Part shown: positions 18,683-27,083 of the stretch, piece by piece
How the letters are laid out: each line of letters starts with the position of its first letter
Numbering within the stretch: the first letter of the stretch is position 1
From: Agromyces mangrovi
GTDB lineage: Bacteria; Actinomycetota; Actinomycetes; Actinomycetales; Microbacteriaceae
Assembly (NCBI RefSeq): GCF_030296695.1
Contig: NZ_AP027737.1
Span: forward strand, 3,410,001 to 3,474,000
Reading direction: 5' to 3'
DNA length: 64,000 nt
Program-made: the position numbers and the translations under genes
The notes under the pieces: generated by a model
Database searches by the model: none
Seen by the model: the letters and a program-made list of their open reading frames with translations, nothing else
What the model was told of the DNA's origin: nothing

Positions 18683-19678
18683 TCAGTCCGTATCCGAATC
18701 GTTCCCATCGTCGTAACGGGCGAGTCCCGCCGTGGCCCACTCGCGCACGGCTCGACGGGCGTCCTCGGGCGCGAGCACCGAGATCAGGCCCGGCAGTCCG
18801 GCCACGAGCCGCTTGAGGCCGTGGAAGTGGGCGACGCGGATCGACGCCCGCACGCGCTCGGCACCGGACGCGACTCGATCGACGTCGACCAGGTAGTCGC
18901 CGAGCAGCGGCAGTGCGCTCACTGCGACGTCGACCGTGATGACGAGGTCGTCGTCGCTGCCCTGGAAGAGCTGGTCGGGCAGGGCGACGTCGCTCGCGCG
19001 GAACGCGATGGGCTCGTCGGTGACGACGAGGTCGCTCATGCGGTCGATGCGGAACGTGCGCACCGCCTCGCGCAGGTGGCACCAGCCCCGCACGTACCAG
19101 TCGACGTCGGAGGACTCGATGCGGAGCGGATCGACGCGGCGTCGCTCGCGGTCGCCGCGCGCATTCAGGTAGTCGAACTCGATCTGCCGCTCGGAAGCCA
19201 CCGCGTCGCGCACCAGCGTGAGCGCGGCATCCGTGTCGCCGCCGGCCACCGCGACCGAGCTCGGCGTCGACGACGCCCCGCGCGCGAGCTTGGCCATGAG
19301 GGAGCCGATGCGCTCGCGGTCGAGGTTCTCGGGCACGGCCGAGAGGTACTGCAGCCCCGCGATCAGCGCGGCCGCCTCGCGGGCGGAGAAGCGCGGCGAG
19401 TCGTCGATGGCGACCTGCTGCACGATCACGATGCGGTCGTGGTCGAGGAACTCGTCCCAGGAGATGTCGAACAGGTCGCCGTGCTGGTACGCATGCGTGT
19501 CGCCGGGCACGCCCGACACGGCGATGAGGCGCACCGCCTGCCGGATCGACTCCTCGTCGACCGCGAAGTGCTCGGCCGCCTCGGCGACGCTCACGCGCCC
19601 GTGGTCGAGCAGGTACGGCACGAGCGACAGCAGGAACGCGAGCTTGTCCTGCGCCTTCAGGGGCTGCGGCTTGGCCAT
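18683..19678 (-). CDS. pafC: WYL-domain transcriptional regulator PafC
   Basis: A 331-residue protein with an N-terminal winged helix (DKLAFLLSLVPYLLDHGRVSVAEAAEHFAV), a WYL domain (residues about 150-240, DYLNARGDRERRRVDPLRIESSDVDW) and a C-terminal WCX domain. With PafB it forms the activator of the SOS-independent DNA-damage response in mycobacteria, which senses DNA damage through the WYL domains. Its ATG overlaps the pafB stop (ATGA). The ancestral neighbour genes of the Pup system are not present here. Confidence 0.93.
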   Translation of the reverse strand: MAKPQPLKAQDKLAFLLSLVPYLLDHGRVSVAEAAEHFAVDEESIRQAVRLIAVSGVPGDTHAYQHGDLFDISWDEFLDHDRIVIVQQVAIDDSPRFSAREAAALIAGLQYLSAVPENLDRERIGSLMAKLARGASSTPSSVAVAGGDTDAALTLVRDAVASERQIEFDYLNARGDRERRRVDPLRIESSDVDWYVRGWCHLREAVRTFRIDRMSDLVVTDEPIAFRASDVALPDQLFQGSDDDLVITVDVAVSALPLLGDYLVDVDRVASGAERVRASIRVAHFHGLKRLVAGLPGLISVLAPEDARRAVREWATAGLARYDDGNDSDTD

Positions 19679-20703
19679 CAGGCCCCTCCCTCGGCATGGG
19701 CGGATGCCACGCGCTCGAGGCGCGTGCGCACGCCCTCGGCCAGGGCCTCGGGCGAGACGACCCGCACCTCGGGGCCGAACGCGGCCAGCTCGTCGGCGAC
19801 GATCTCGGCGTCGGTGTAGTGCAGCCGGTACCCGCTGCCGTCGGCGGTCGCGCCGCGCCGCCGCGCGAGACGCACCGCCGCGTCGCTGCCCTGCTCGACC
19901 TCCAGTTCGGCGACCTGCTCCTGCCACAGGGCATCGAGCTCGGCCAGCGCCTGCTCGGCCATGCCCGGCTCGGGCGCGTCGAACGTGCTGCCCGGCACGA
20001 CCGTCACGTCGCCGACGATGCGGGACAGGAGGAACGTGCGCGTCGCGCCGACCTCGCGGTCCCACGCGTACAGGTGCCAGCGGCCCTCGTGCAGCACCAC
20101 GGCCCACGGTGCGACCGTGCGGCGGCGCGGGGCGGAACGGCCGGGCCGCAGGTAGTCAAAGCGCACGACCTGCCGGCGGTCGAGCGCGTGGCTGAGCGGT
20201 TCGAACGCGGCATCCCGCACCCGCAGCCGCGGCGCGTAGCCGATGACCGGCTCGCGCGGCTCGACGCCGAGCGAACGCAGCTTCGTGAGCGCCCGACGCG
20301 ACTCGCCCGACAGGCTGCCCTCGCGCCACACGGTCGCCGCGAGCGCCAGGAGCGCCGACTCCTCGGGCGTGAAGGTGACGTCGTCGGGCAGGTCGTACAG
20401 CCCCTTCGGGATGCGGTACCGCAGCGCCTGGTTGTCACCCGGGCGGTCGGGCGATTCGGCGGTCTCGATCGGGATGCCGAGCTCGCGCACGTCGTCCTTG
20501 TCGCGCTCGAACTGACGCTCGAGCGCCTGGTTCTTGCCGCCGCGGTCGTACCGCTGGCGGTAGCCCTGCACGGTCGAGAGGATCTCGGACTTGGTCAGCC
20601 CCGCCTCGGTCGCGAGCAGCGCCAGCACGAGGCTGAAGAGGCGCTCCTCGACCGACACGCGGTCCTGGTTCGCGGAGGCTGACGACGGCACAGCAGCGAT
20701 CAT
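19678..20703 (-). CDS. pafB: WYL-domain transcriptional regulator PafB
   Basis: A 341-residue protein: N-terminal helix-turn-helix (ERLFSLVLALLATEAGLTKSEI, RQFERDKDDVRELGIPIET), WYL domain (VVRFDYLRPGR to EGRWHLYAWDREVGATRTFLLSRI) and WCX tail. It is the partner of PafC. The order pafB, pafC, tatA, tatC, helicase matches many actinobacteria. The lexA-controlled mutasome at 27084 is a separate branch of the damage response, so this window holds elements of both. Confidence 0.93.
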   Translation of the reverse strand: MIAAVPSSASANQDRVSVEERLFSLVLALLATEAGLTKSEILSTVQGYRQRYDRGGKNQALERQFERDKDDVRELGIPIETAESPDRPGDNQALRYRIPKGLYDLPDDVTFTPEESALLALAATVWREGSLSGESRRALTKLRSLGVEPREPVIGYAPRLRVRDAAFEPLSHALDRRQVVRFDYLRPGRSAPRRRTVAPWAVVLHEGRWHLYAWDREVGATRTFLLSRIVGDVTVVPGSTFDAPEPGMAEQALAELDALWQEQVAELEVEQGSDAAVRLARRRGATADGSGYRLHYTDAEIVADELAAFGPEVRVVSPEALAEGVRTRLERVASAHAEGGA

Positions 20704-20722
20704 ACCGACGGCAGGCAGCGGG

Positions 20723-21664
20723 TCAGTCGATGCCCAGGATGTCGATCACGAACACGAGTGTCGCGTTCGGCGGCACCGCGCCGGAGCCCTGCTCGCCGTA
20801 CCCGTCCTCGGGTGCGATGGTGACGATGACCTGGCTGCCGACCTGCTGGCCGACGATCGCCTCCGAGAACCCGGGGATGACGTCGGCGCCCTCGCCCACC
20901 GTGAAGGACGCGGGGCTGCCCGACTCCCAGCTCGAGTCGAACACCTCGTTGTCGTCCCAGAGCACGCCCGTGTAGTGCACGGTCACCGAGTCGCCCGATT
21001 CGACGGTCTCGCCACGGCCCTGCTTGAGCACCGCGACCTCGGTCTCGGCGGGGGCGTCCGCGCTCGGCACGGTGATGCCGGGGCGGCCGTCGGGGCCGAG
21101 CACCACGGCCGGGAACCCGCGGGTGCCGGGCCGGTCGGTGCCGTTCGCACGCGGGAGGTAGGCGCGGTCGACGTCGACCACGAAGAAGAGGGTGTCGTCG
21201 GGCGCGATGCCGAGCTGCACGCTGCCGGCGTCGCCGAAGCCGTCGGCGGGCGGCACCGCGATCACGACTCGCGACCCCTCAGACGCGCACTGCAGGCCGG
21301 CGAAGAGGCCCGGCAGCAGTGCGCCCTCGTCGAGCACGGCGGGGATCGGGTCGGCGCTGCGGTCGGCCTCCTGGATCGTCGCGCCGGTCGAGGCGTTGTA
21401 GACCGACAGCTTCACGAGCGCCTTCTGGCCGGGCTCGAGCGTGTCGCCGGTGCCCTCGATGAGCACGTCGCACTCGGTCTCCTCGGCGATGACCGGCGTC
21501 GGGAAGCTCACGCGCGGCGTGGTGCCGAACGACCCGGTCACCTCGACGAGGTCGGTCGCCGGCCCGGGGCCCGTAGCTGCCTCGTCGGTGGTCAGCCCGG
21601 CGCATCCGGTCAGGGCGAGCGCCAGGGCGCCTCCGGTCGCGATGAGCGCGAGAGTCCTTCGCAC
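20723..21664 (-). CDS. FKBP-type peptidyl-prolyl isomerase lipoprotein
   Basis: A 313-residue lipoprotein: signal helix with lipobox LTGC at residue 21, then two FKBP-like halves. The C-terminal half (residues about 205-313) is a full FKBP domain: SVTVHYTGVLWDDNEVFDSSW, VIPGFSEAIVGQQVGSQVIVTIAPEDGYGE, NATLVFVIDILGID. The N-terminal half looks like a degenerate copy (GQKALVKLSVYN to DDTLFFVVDVDRAY). It catalyses proline isomerisation in proteins outside the membrane. GTG start at 21664 follows GAGGA. It lies just upstream of pafB in the same direction. Confidence 0.93.
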   Translation of the reverse strand: MRRTLALIATGGALALALTGCAGLTTDEAATGPGPATDLVEVTGSFGTTPRVSFPTPVIAEETECDVLIEGTGDTLEPGQKALVKLSVYNASTGATIQEADRSADPIPAVLDEGALLPGLFAGLQCASEGSRVVIAVPPADGFGDAGSVQLGIAPDDTLFFVVDVDRAYLPRANGTDRPGTRGFPAVVLGPDGRPGITVPSADAPAETEVAVLKQGRGETVESGDSVTVHYTGVLWDDNEVFDSSWESGSPASFTVGEGADVIPGFSEAIVGQQVGSQVIVTIAPEDGYGEQGSGAVPPNATLVFVIDILGID

Positions 21665-21722
21665 GGGTCCTCGTTTCGTGGTCTCGTTCGGGTGGCGGTC
21701 GGCGAGTGCGGCCGGAAGCATC

Positions 21723-22724
21723 CTACCCGTCGTCGGAACCGCGCCTCTGCGCCAGTTCCGCAGCCGTGCCCGCCTCGCGCACGCGCTTGCGGAGCGCCTT
21801 GTCGCTGACGACCCGCTCGCCCAGCGCACCGGGCGTCCAGGCCTCGACGTCCTCGTCGCTGAAGTCGGACTTCGATGCGCGGCGCTTGAGGTCGGGCAGC
21901 ACCACGCCGGGCGCGAGCCGCCGTGCGGTGATGAGGAACCCGGTGTGCGCGACCATGCGGTGGTCGGGGCGCACCGCGAGGCCCTCGACGTGCCAGCCGC
22001 GCACCATGGTCTCGCTCGACGCGGGGTTGGTGTAACCGCCGGTCGCTCGGATCGCCTCGGCGACGCGCGACAGCTGCGTCGCGGTGGCCACGTAGCAGAG
22101 CAGCACGCCGCCGGGCTTCAGCGCGGTGGACACGGCATCCAGGGTCTCCCACGGCGCGAGCATGTCGAGCACGACACGGTCGACGGATGCCTCGCCAGCG
22201 ACCTCCGGCAGGGTGTGCGCGAGGTCGCCGGCCGTGACGCTCCAGTTCTCGGGCACGTGCCCGAAGTAGGTCTGCACGTTGCCGCGGGCCACGTCGGCGA
22301 ACTCCTCCCGGCGCTCGAACGACATGAGCCGCCCGTCGCTGCCGATCGCGCGGAGCAGCCAGAGTGAGAGCGCGCCCGACCCGACGCCGGCCTCGACCAC
22401 GGTCGCCCCGGGGAAGATGTCGGCCTGGGCGAGGATCTGCGCGGCGTCCTTCGGGTAGACGATCGCCGCCCCGCGCGGCATCGACATCACGAAGTCGGCC
22501 AGCAGCGGGCGCAGCGCGAGGTACTCGATGCCGGCCTGGTTCACGACGACCGAGCCGTCGGGCAGCCCGATGAGGTCGTCGTGCGCGATGCCGCCCTTGT
22601 GCGAGTGGAACACCTTGCCGGGCTCGAGCGTGATGGTGTGCAGGCGCCCCTTGGGGCCGGTCAGCTGCACCCGGTCGCCGACGGTGAACGGCCCGCTGGG
22701 CTGCGGGGCGGATGCCGCGGTCAT
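21723..22724 (-). CDS. trmI: tRNA (adenine-58 N1)-methyltransferase TrmI
   Basis: A 333-residue protein. The N-terminal beta domain (GDRVQLTGPKGRLHTITLEPGKVFHSHKGGIAHDD) precedes a SAM-binding Rossmann domain (VVEAGVGSGALSLWLLRA, then DRVVLDMLAPWE). TrmI methylates A58 in the T-loop of tRNA. Its ATG overlaps the HAD gene stop. In many actinobacteria trmI is followed by the ATPase and other Pup-proteasome genes; here the next gene is the FKBP, 58 bases on. Confidence 0.95.
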   Translation of the reverse strand: MTAASAPQPSGPFTVGDRVQLTGPKGRLHTITLEPGKVFHSHKGGIAHDDLIGLPDGSVVVNQAGIEYLALRPLLADFVMSMPRGAAIVYPKDAAQILAQADIFPGATVVEAGVGSGALSLWLLRAIGSDGRLMSFERREEFADVARGNVQTYFGHVPENWSVTAGDLAHTLPEVAGEASVDRVVLDMLAPWETLDAVSTALKPGGVLLCYVATATQLSRVAEAIRATGGYTNPASSETMVRGWHVEGLAVRPDHRMVAHTGFLITARRLAPGVVLPDLKRRASKSDFSDEDVEAWTPGALGERVVSDKALRKRVREAGTAAELAQRRGSDDG

Positions 22725-23400
22725 GCGTGCTCCCCGCTCGCGCCGCGGCGAACACCGCGGCCAGGTCGTCGACCGTGCGACCGTCGAGGCTCGCCCAGCG
22801 CTCGTGCGCCGGCTCGTCGTCGAGCGGCAGGATGTGCGGCACGCCGAGCGTCACCGCGCCCGCGGCCATCGCCGAGGCGAGTCCGGTCGGCGAGTCCTCG
22901 ATCGCGAGGCAGTCGGCGATCGGCACGCCGAGCAGCTCGGCGCCGCGTGCATAGGGCTCGGGGTGCGGCTTCGCGTGGGCGACCTCGTCGCCCGTGACCA
23001 CCGCGTCGAAGGCGTCGAACCCCATCGCGGCGACGACGTCCTCGGCCATGGAGCGGATCGACATGGTCACGAGGGCGGTGCGGATGCCCCGTGCCCGCAC
23101 GGACTCGAGCAGCTCGCGTGCGCCGGGCTGCCACGGCACCCCTTCGCGCGCGAGCAGGCCGCGCACCTCCTCGGTCAGCCCGTGCACGATGCGGTCGGCG
23201 GGCAGGTCGACGCCGTACCCCTGGAGAATCTCGGCGGACGCCCAAAGGCCGCTGCCGACGAGCTGGAGCGCGTCCTCGTGCGTCCAGCTGCCGCCGAACG
23301 ACTCGACGAGCTCGGTCTCGGCCCGGATCCAGTACGGTTCGCTGTCGACGAGGGTGCCGTCCATGTCCCAGAGGATGGCGGCGGGAAGCGCTTGGTTCAC
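22721..23400 (-). CDS. HAD-superfamily hydrolase, beta-phosphoglucomutase-like (frameshift at extreme 3' end)
   Basis: About 226 residues. DMDGTLVDSEP is motif I with the nucleophile Asp, LVTMSIRS motif II, AKPHPEPY motif III Lys and IEDSPTGLASAMAAG motif IV. It has the four-helix cap of the subfamily that dephosphorylates small sugar phosphates or similar. As written it runs past trmI out of phase; one extra base in CCCC at 22732-22735 gives the ending AGEHA and a stop overlapping the trmI start. GTG 23400 is preferred to TTG 23409. Substrate unknown. Confidence 0.88.
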
Positions 23401-23478
23401 GGCCGTCAAGTCTACGTGCAGCGCCTATTGTGGACCTGAGGGCGGCGCGAGCCGCCCGGAGGGGAACGCACAGGCGTA

Positions 23479-24402
23479 GTGGCGGACGAACACGGCATCA
23501 ACGGCGGCAGGATCCTCGTCGTGGCATTCGAGGGCTGGAACGACGCCGGCGAGGCTGCGTCGGGAGCGGCGCAGGCCCTGATCGACCACCTCGACCTGGT
23601 GGAGATCGGCGCAGTGGACCCCGAGCTCTACTACGACTACCAGTTCACCCGGCCGACCGTGGCGATGGGCGACGACGGCGTGCGCCGGCTCACCTGGCCG
23701 GGTGCCCGGCTGCTCGGCCCGTCGGGCCTCGGCCCGTCGGGCCTCGGCACGGGCGACGACGGCGTCACCGGACCGGGCGCCGACCAGGTGCACGTGCTCA
23801 TCGGCGCCGAGCCGGCCCGCACCTGGAAGGGGTTCGCCTCGGAGATCATCGACGGGGCCCTCGCTGCGGGCGTCGAGGTCGTGATCTTCCTGGGCGCGAT
23901 GCTGGCGGATGCCCCGCACACGCGTCCGCTCTCGGTGTTCGTGTCGAGCGACAACGGCGAGGTGCGCGACGAGCTGGGCATCGACCGTCCGAGCTACGAG
24001 GGGCCGGTCGGCATCCTGAGCGTGCTGTCGGATGCGGCGGAGCGCGCCGGCATCCCGACCCTGTCGCTCTGGGCGTCGGTGCCGCACTACGTGCACAACT
24101 CCCCCTCGCCGAAGGCGGTGCTCGCGCTGCTGTCGAAGCTCGAGGACATCACGGGCCTCAGCGTGCCGCGCGGCTCGCTCGAGTCGGACGCCGCCGCGTG
24201 GGAGGCGGGCGTCGACGCGCTCGCCGCCGACGACGAGGACATGGCCGCCTACATCGACCAGCTCGAGCAGGCCCGCGACACCGTCGACTCCCCCGAGGCG
24301 AGCGGCGAGGCGATCGCGCAGGAGTTCGAGAAGTACCTCAGGCGTCGCGGCGACGGGCGCAGCGACACCCGCGGCGAGGAGCCCTGGCGGCCGCGCGACT
24401 GA
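23479..24402 (+). CDS. PAC2 family protein
   Basis: A 307-residue protein with the PAC2 (proteasome assembly chaperone 2-like) fold: VAFEGWNDAGEAASGAAQALIDHL at the start, DQVHVLIGAEPARTWKGF in the middle, and WASVPHYVHNSPSPKAVLALL towards the end. Actinobacterial members are conserved near trmI and the proteasome region, but their function is unknown. A 15-base tandem duplication at 23716-23745 encodes GPSGL twice in the loop near residue 85. GTG start at 23479 with GGAGGGGAACG upstream. Confidence 0.92.
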   Translation: MADEHGINGGRILVVAFEGWNDAGEAASGAAQALIDHLDLVEIGAVDPELYYDYQFTRPTVAMGDDGVRRLTWPGARLLGPSGLGPSGLGTGDDGVTGPGADQVHVLIGAEPARTWKGFASEIIDGALAAGVEVVIFLGAMLADAPHTRPLSVFVSSDNGEVRDELGIDRPSYEGPVGILSVLSDAAERAGIPTLSLWASVPHYVHNSPSPKAVLALLSKLEDITGLSVPRGSLESDAAAWEAGVDALAADDEDMAAYIDQLEQARDTVDSPEASGEAIAQEFEKYLRRRGDGRSDTRGEEPWRPRD

Positions 24403-24428
24403 GCGTCGCCCTGGGGCATCCGCTCGCC
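24403..24428 (+). repeat. Intergenic 3'-end repeat with GGGGCATCCGC core, copy 1
   Basis: Directly after the PAC2 stop. Its first part GCGTCGCCC, one variable base, then GGGGCATCCGC and a pyrimidine-CG matches the copy at 55412-55436 at all but two positions. Shorter relatives lie at 32849-32862 and 53169-53183. All four lie between convergent genes. Confidence 0.55.
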
Positions 24429-24445
24429 TCTCGCGACGCCCGCCG

Positions 24446-25264
24446 TCAGGCGTCGATCGTGCCCGTCGCGAGCAGCACCATGATCGTGCCGCCGAGCAGC
24501 ACGCGGTAGATCACGAACGGCAGGAAGCTGCGCTTCGAGATGTAGCTCATGAAGAACGCGATCACGAGCAGCGCGACCACGAACGCGACCAGCGTCGCTG
24601 CGGCCGTCTCGACCGGGCCGTAGACGCCGGGCTCGCCCCAGCTCTTGAACAACTGGTAGAAGCCCGAGCCGAACACCGCGGGGATCGCCAGCAGGAACGC
24701 GTAGCGGGCGGCGGCGGCGCGCTCGTAGCCCATCAGGAGGCCTGCGGTGATCGTGCCGCCCGAGCGCGACACGCCCGGGATGAGCGCGAGCGCCTGCGCG
24801 AACCCGTAGATGACGCCGTGGGGGTAGGTGAGGTCGTCGAGCTTGCGGCGCTTGGCGCCGATCCAGTCGGCCATGCCGAGCAGGATGCCGAAGACGATGA
24901 GGGTCGTCGCGACGATCCAGAGCGAACGCAGCGTGGTCTCGATCTGCTCCTGGAAGATGAGGCCGAGCACCACGATCGGGATCGAGCCGAGGATGATCAG
25001 CCAGCCCATGCGCGCGTCGGGGTCGTTGCGGGGCACGCGGCCCCAGAGCGCGAGCCACCAGCGCGAGACGATGCGCACGATGTCGCGCCAGAAGAAGACG
25101 ACCACCGCCGCCTCGGTGCCGATCTGCACGATCGCGGTGAACGCCGCGCCCGGGTCGGCGGCGTTCGGGAGGAACTCGCCGAGGATGCGCAGGTGCGCGC
25201 TGGAGGAGATCGGCAGGAACTCGGTGAGTCCCTGCACGAGTCCGAGGATCAGCGCTTCGATCAT
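24446..25264 (-). CDS. uppP: Undecaprenyl-diphosphatase UppP (BacA)
   Basis: A 272-residue protein with eight helices and both UppP signature loops: [19 protein letters not shown] near the start and [17 protein letters not shown] near residue 165. It dephosphorylates undecaprenyl diphosphate on the outer face of the membrane and so recycles the carrier lipid for peptidoglycan and teichoic polymers; it also gives bacitracin tolerance. I chose ATG 25264; GTG 25276 is possible. Confidence 0.96.
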   Translation of the reverse strand: MIEALILGLVQGLTEFLPISSSAHLRILGEFLPNAADPGAAFTAIVQIGTEAAVVVFFWRDIVRIVSRWWLALWGRVPRNDPDARMGWLIILGSIPIVVLGLIFQEQIETTLRSLWIVATTLIVFGILLGMADWIGAKRRKLDDLTYPHGVIYGFAQALALIPGVSRSGGTITAGLLMGYERAAAARYAFLLAIPAVFGSGFYQLFKSWGEPGVYGPVETAAATLVAFVVALLVIAFFMSYISKRSFLPFVIYRVLLGGTIMVLLATGTIDA

Positions 25265-25320
25265 GCCGGGGCTCACCTTCCGCCCCGCGCGGCGGGGCCG
25301 CGTTCAGTGCGGTGGGTCGC

Positions 25321-26648
25321 TCAGTACTCGAGCAGCAGGTCCTTCAGGACCCGGCTTCCGAAGACTAGCGCGTCCAGCGGCACCCGCTCGTCCACCCCGT
25401 GGAACATGGCCGGGAAGTCGAGGTCGGCGGGCAGGCGGAGCGGCGCGAAGCCGTAGCCGGCGATGCCGAGGCGGCTGAGCGCCTTGTTGTCGGTGCCGCC
25501 CGAGAGCAGGTACGGGAAGACGGGTACGCCCGGGTCGTGGCGCTCGAGGGTCGCCTTGACCGTGTCGACGAGCGGGCCGCTGAACGGCGTCTCGAGGCCG
25601 ACGTCGCGCACCACGGTCTCGATCTCGATGTCGTCGCCGACGATCTCGCGCACGCGGGCGAGCACGGCGTCCTCCTCGCCGGGGAGCGTGCGGATGTCGA
25701 TCAGCGCCTCGGCCCGGTCGGGGATGACGTTGTGCTTGTACCCCGCCTGCAGGAGCGTCGGGTTCGTCGTGGTGCGCAGGGTCGCGCTGAGGAAGCCGGC
25801 CGCGGACGTGCGGAGCACGAGCTCGTCGGGCGACACCTGCTGCGGATCGGCGCCGGTCACGCGGGCGATCTCGGCGAGCAGGGCGCGCGTGGTGTCGACC
25901 AGGTGCAGCGGCCACTCCTCGCGTCCGAGCGCGGCGACCGCCTCGGCGAGACGGACGATCGCGTTCTCGCGCACGAGGCGCGAGCCGTGCGCGGCCGGGC
26001 CCCGGGCGACGAGGCGGATCCAGACCAGCGCCTTCTCCCCCGTCTGGAGCAGGTAGGCGCGCTGCCCGCCGAGGTGCACCGAGTAGCCGCCGACCTCGCT
26101 GATCGCCTCGGTCGCGCCCGCGAACACCTCCGGGTGGTGGTCGGTCATCCAGTGCGAGCCGTAGATGCCGCCCGCCTCCTCGTCGGCGAAGAACGCCAGC
26201 ACCAGTTCGCGCTCCGGCTGCCGCCCTGAGGCGAGGATGTCGCCGACCGCGGTCAGGATCATCGCGTCCATGTCCTTCATGTCGACCGCTCCCCTGCCCC
26301 AGAGCAGCCCGTCGCGCACCTCGCCCGCGAACGGGTCGACGGTCCAGTTGTGCGGGTCGGCGGGCACGACGTCGAGGTGCCCGTGCACGACCAGGGCGGG
26401 CTTGTCGGGGTTCGCGCCGGGGACGCGGGCGACGACGCTGGTGCGCCCGGGAGCGGCGTCGTAGAGCCTCGGCTGGAGGCCCATGCCCGCCAGGTGCGCC
26501 TCGACGTACTCGGCCGCCTCGGTCTCCCCTCCGAGCGCCCCTCGCCGTGGTTCGTGGTGTCGAACCGGATCAGGTCGCGGGCGATCCGAGCGGTCGGTTC
26601 GAGCTCGTCGATGGCTGCCTGGCCCGGGTGGGCGGATGCGTCGGACAT
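25321..26648 (-). CDS. M20 family zinc metallopeptidase (one-base frameshift)
   Basis: About 442 residues after repair. The metal site shows VHGHLDVVP (His, Asp), GRGAVDMKDMD (bridging Asp), FADEEAGG (catalytic and metal Glu) and FHGVDERVP (last His); the central dimerisation domain is present. The frame breaks in CCCC at 26526-26529; one more base rejoins NHGEG, RSEGE and the rest. Members are dipeptidases, carboxypeptidases or succinyl-diaminopimelate desuccinylase relatives. The specificity cannot be read from sequence. It probably shares a transcript with uppP. Confidence 0.9.
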
Positions 26649-26778
26649 GCCACTCACGCTACCCCGGATGCGTCGGCGCGCCCGGGGCTCGGTGGACGGG
26701 GGCGTGGTTCGGCGGAGCATCCGATTCGTGGTAGTGTCTTCTCTCGGGCCTGCGGGAGATCGCGGGTTCGCAACACAC

Positions 26779-26864
26779 GCGCGGGTGGCGGAATTGGCAG
26801 ACGCGCTAGCTTGAGGTGCTAGTGCCCGTATTAGGGCGTGGGGGTTCAAGTCCCCCCTCGCGCA
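26779..26864 (+). tRNA. tRNA-Leu(GAG)
   Basis: An 86-base class II tRNA. The acceptor stem GCGCGGG pairs with CTCGCGC (one G-U) before discriminator A. The anticodon stem CTAGC/GCTAG closes loop TTGAGGT with anticodon GAG. There is a long variable arm, and GGGGGTTCAAGTCCCCC forms the T arm. CCA is not encoded. It reads CUC and CUU. Confidence 0.97.
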
Positions 26865-26872
26865 CGGTGTGA

Positions 26873-26903
26873 GAACGGCCGGATCGACAAGATCCGGCCG
26901 TTC
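26873..26903 (+). terminator. Terminator of tRNA-Leu
   Basis: Perfect 13-base arms, GAACGGCCGGATC and its complement, around a five-base loop GACAA, followed by GTCGTTT. It starts nine bases after the tRNA and is a clear intrinsic terminator. Confidence 0.85.
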
Positions 26904-26952
26904 GTCGTTTCCGGGGTTGTCGTACCCGCGTGCCACCCTCGAGCCCAGCCCT

Positions 26953-27010
26953 CGAGTCGTCATGAAGTGTCGCTATTCGGTGCCTCGAAGCGACACTTCA
27001 TGACGACTCG
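26953..27010. repeat. Perfect 22-base inverted repeat with 14-base loop
   Basis: The left arm (26953-26974, beginning CGAGTCGTCATG and ending GTGTCGCT) is perfectly complementary to 26989-27010; the loop is ATTCGGTGCCTCGA. It lies between the tRNA-Leu terminator and the LexA box of imuA. A second terminator is not needed here, and there is no T-run. It looks like a REP-type palindrome or a miniature element end pair, but no second copy is seen in this window. Confidence 0.8.
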
Positions 27011-27058
27011 CGGAATGCGGGCGGGGGTGGGACGAGTGGCATCCGCCGCTTGACTCAT

Positions 27059-27074
27059 TCGAACATACGTTCGA
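27059..27074 (+). promoter_or_regulatory. LexA (SOS) box of the mutasome operon
   Basis: TCGAACATACGTTCGA is a perfect match to the actinobacterial LexA consensus TCGAAC-N4-GTTCGA. It begins four bases after a TTGACT -35-like hexamer (27050-27055) and ends nine bases before the imuA GTG. LexA bound here would cover the promoter; self-cleavage during DNA damage would release imuA-imuB-dnaE2. A -10 placed 17 bases after the -35 would put the transcript start at or near the GTG, so the mRNA may be leaderless. Confidence 0.93.
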
Positions 27075-27083
27075 ACATGGGGT

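Noticed and set aside
26779..27010. An integrated element at tRNA-Leu
   Set aside because: There is no integrase, no second copy of the tRNA 3' end and no mobile gene; the region leads straight into the mutasome operon.
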